Source: Micromonospora sp. NBRC 110009 (GTDB lineage Bacteria; Actinomycetota; Actinomycetes; Mycobacteriales; Micromonosporaceae). From it: a stretch of 64,000 nucleotides of DNA. The notes under the pieces are model-generated. The model was given only the letters and a program-made list of their open reading frames with translations, was not told the DNA's origin and made no database searches. Shown one piece after another: positions 62,635-64,000 of this stretch. The DNA is taken from the NCBI RefSeq assembly GCF_030518795.1, contig NZ_CP130427.1:6944001-7008000 (forward strand). Direction: 5' to 3'. How positions within the stretch are numbered: position 1 is the first letter of the stretch; each line of letters starts with the position of its first letter. Position numbers and translations under genes: made by a program.

Positions 62635-64000
62635 TCAGGTGGGGTCGGCCACCGGGGCGGCCGGGCCGGCCGTGCCGGCGTGCGGGCCGGTCGGCGCCTT
62701 CGGCTTGGCGTCGATGCCCGCCTCGGCGCGCTGCTGGGCGGTGATCGGCGTCGGCGCGCCGGTCAGCGGGTCGAAGCCGCCCCGGGTCTTCGGGAAGGCG
62801 ATGACCTCGCGGATCGAGTCGGCACCGGCGAGCAGCATGCAGACCCGGTCCCAGCCGAACGCGATGCCGCCGTGCGGCGGGGCGCCGTACTTGAACGCCT
62901 CCAGCAGGAAACCGAACTTGTCCTGCGCCTCCTCGGCGGTGATGCCGAGCAGGTCGAAGACCCGCTGCTGAACGTCGCCGCGGTGGATACGGATCGAACC
63001 GCCGCCGATCTCGTTGCCGTTGCAGACGATGTCGTACGCGTAGGCCAGGGCGCGGTCCGGGGCCTCCTCGAACCGGTCCACCCACTCGGCATTCGGCGAG
63101 GTGAACGGGTGGTGCACGGCCGTCCAGCCGCCCTCGTCCGTGCGCTCGAACATCGGCGCGTCGACCACCCAGCAGAACGCCCAGGCACTCTCGTCGACCA
63201 GGTTGGCCCGCTTGGCGATCTCGACCCGGGCCGCGCCGAGCAGCTCCTGCGCCTCCCGGGTGTCAGTGCCGGCGGCGAAGAAGACGGCGTCGCCCGGCTT
63301 CGCGCCGACCGCGTCGGCCAGGCCGGCCAGGTGCGCCTCGGAGAGGTTCTTGGCCACCGGGCCGCGCGCCTCACCGGTCTCCGCGTCGAGCACCACGTAC
63401 GCGAGGCCCCGCGCGCCGCGCGCCTTCGCCCAGTCCTGCCAGCCGTCCAGCTCCTTGCGGGTCTGGCTCGCGCCGCCCGGCATGACCACGGCGCCCACGT
63501 AGCCGCCCGCGTCGATCGCGCCGGCAAACACCCGGAACTCGGTGCCGCGCAGGTAGTCGGTCAGCTCGGTCAGCTCGACGCCGTAGCGCAGGTCCGGCTT
63601 GTCCGAGCCGTACCGGGACATCGCGTCGTGCCAGGTGATCCGCGGGATCGGCCGGGGGATCTGGTAGCCGGCCAGGTCGGACCAGAGCGCCGAGACGATC
63701 GCCTCGCCAAGGTCGATCACGTCGTCCTCGGTGACGAAGGACATCTCGATGTCGAGCTGGGTGAACTCCGGCTGCCGGTCGGCGCGGAAGTCCTCGTCCC
63801 GGTAGCAGCGGGCGATCTGGTAGTACCGCTCCATGCCGCCGACCATGAGCAGCTGCTTGAACAGCTGCGGCGACTGCGGCAGCGCGTACCAGCTGCCCGG
63901 CTGGAGGCGGACCGGGACCAGGAAGTCGCGGGCGCCCTCCGGGGTGGAGCGGGTCAGCGTCGGGGTCTCGATCTCCAGGAAGTCCCGCTCGTGCAGCACC
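62635..64000 (-). CDS. aspS: Aspartyl-tRNA synthetase, 5' end cut by window edge
   Basis: This class II synthetase charges tRNA-Asp. The visible 455 codons cover the catalytic domain: FLEIETPTLTRSTPEGARDFLVP, QSPQLFKQLLMV, motif 2 (YQIARCYRDEDFRADRQPEFTQLD), the GAD insertion region (about FRVFAGAI to ERTDEGG), and motif 3 (GGIAFGWDRVCMLLAG). The N-terminal anticodon-binding OB domain lies beyond position 64000. The C-terminal tail (PKAPTGPHAGTAGP) is a lineage extension. Whether it also aspartylates tRNA-Asn is not visible here. Confidence 0.94.
   Translation of the reverse strand, partial: VLHERDFLEIETPTLTRSTPEGARDFLVPVRLQPGSWYALPQSPQLFKQLLMVGGMERYYQIARCYRDEDFRADRQPEFTQLDIEMSFVTEDDVIDLGEAIVSALWSDLAGYQIPRPIPRITWHDAMSRYGSDKPDLRYGVELTELTDYLRGTEFRVFAGAIDAGGYVGAVVMPGGASQTRKELDGWQDWAKARGARGLAYVVLDAETGEARGPVAKNLSEAHLAGLADAVGAKPGDAVFFAAGTDTREAQELLGAARVEIAKRANLVDESAWAFCWVVDAPMFERTDEGGWTAVHHPFTSPNAEWVDRFEEAPDRALAYAYDIVCNGNEIGGGSIRIHRGDVQQRVFDLLGITAEEAQDKFGFLLEAFKYGAPPHGGIAFGWDRVCMLLAGADSIREVIAFPKTRGGFDPLTGAPTPITAQQRAEAGIDAKPKAPTGPHAGTAGPAAPVADPT

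Overview
The window is very G+C-rich, with many GTG starts and 4-base stop/start overlaps. It carries mihF (actinobacterial integration host factor), bldD, an ATPase-less priA, and pyrR heading the pyrimidine operon. The repertoire and gene order fit a sporulating actinomycete. Micromonosporaceae (Micromonospora-like) is the best guess, but it is an inference from synteny and not a proven assignment. No rRNA, tRNA, IS element, integrase or CRISPR array was recognised. Almost all genes are on the minus strand.

Layout, left to right. (1) 170-16 kb: housekeeping genes in the rpe and fmt-def-priA-metK-coaBC neighbourhood, with a GGDEF-type response regulator and rsmB. It is interrupted by two divergently read septum-formation lipoprotein paralogues, a secreted M28 aminopeptidase, an orphan P450 and an unusual kinase-ParB fusion. 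(2) 16.2-28.3 kb: rpoZ, a gmk-like gene with a broken P-loop, mihF, pyrF, an isolated bioA, then the translationally coupled run pyrR-pyrB-pyrC-carA-carB-pyrD. A PyrR-type RNA hairpin abuts the pyrR ribosome binding site. (3) 28.5-33.7 kb: bldD (plus strand, c-di-GMP signature conserved), then nusB-efp and the shikimate genes aroQ-aroB-aroK-aroC. (4) 33.8-47.1 kb: an exopolysaccharide-type block lying between aroC and aroE, which are usually neighbours in actinobacteria. It holds a PAPS sulfotransferase, Wzx-like flippase, Wzy/ligase-like polymerase, GT2 transferase, Wzz-like chain-length protein with a dead kinase domain, a secreted beta-propeller, a fused PssD/PssE-type transferase, a PAP2 phosphatase-like protein, an APH-fold protein and a GH16 hydrolase. 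(5) 47.2-58.4 kb: aroE-mltG-ruvX, alaS with two small membrane/coiled-coil proteins, a 1,080-residue membrane protein with a giant disordered tail, and rarA. (6) 58.4-64 kb: a decayed acetyltransferase pseudogene, an intact GNAT gene, an ArsR-family regulator with an MFS transporter under a large palindromic operator, an RmlD-like reductase, and aspS running off the right edge.

The genes form three cooperative sets: de novo pyrimidine synthesis, the shikimate pathway to chorismate, and assembly of a possibly sulfated surface glycan. The glycan locus is the best candidate for an undescribed system. Three unrelated intergenic inverted repeats with perfect 16-21 bp arms (5918-5975, 19883-19957, 30267-30394) look like dispersed genomic repeats. 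Several genes (rpe, rarA, the ArsR gene, possibly aroC) have a -10 hexamer 6-7 bases before the start codon and are predicted leaderless.
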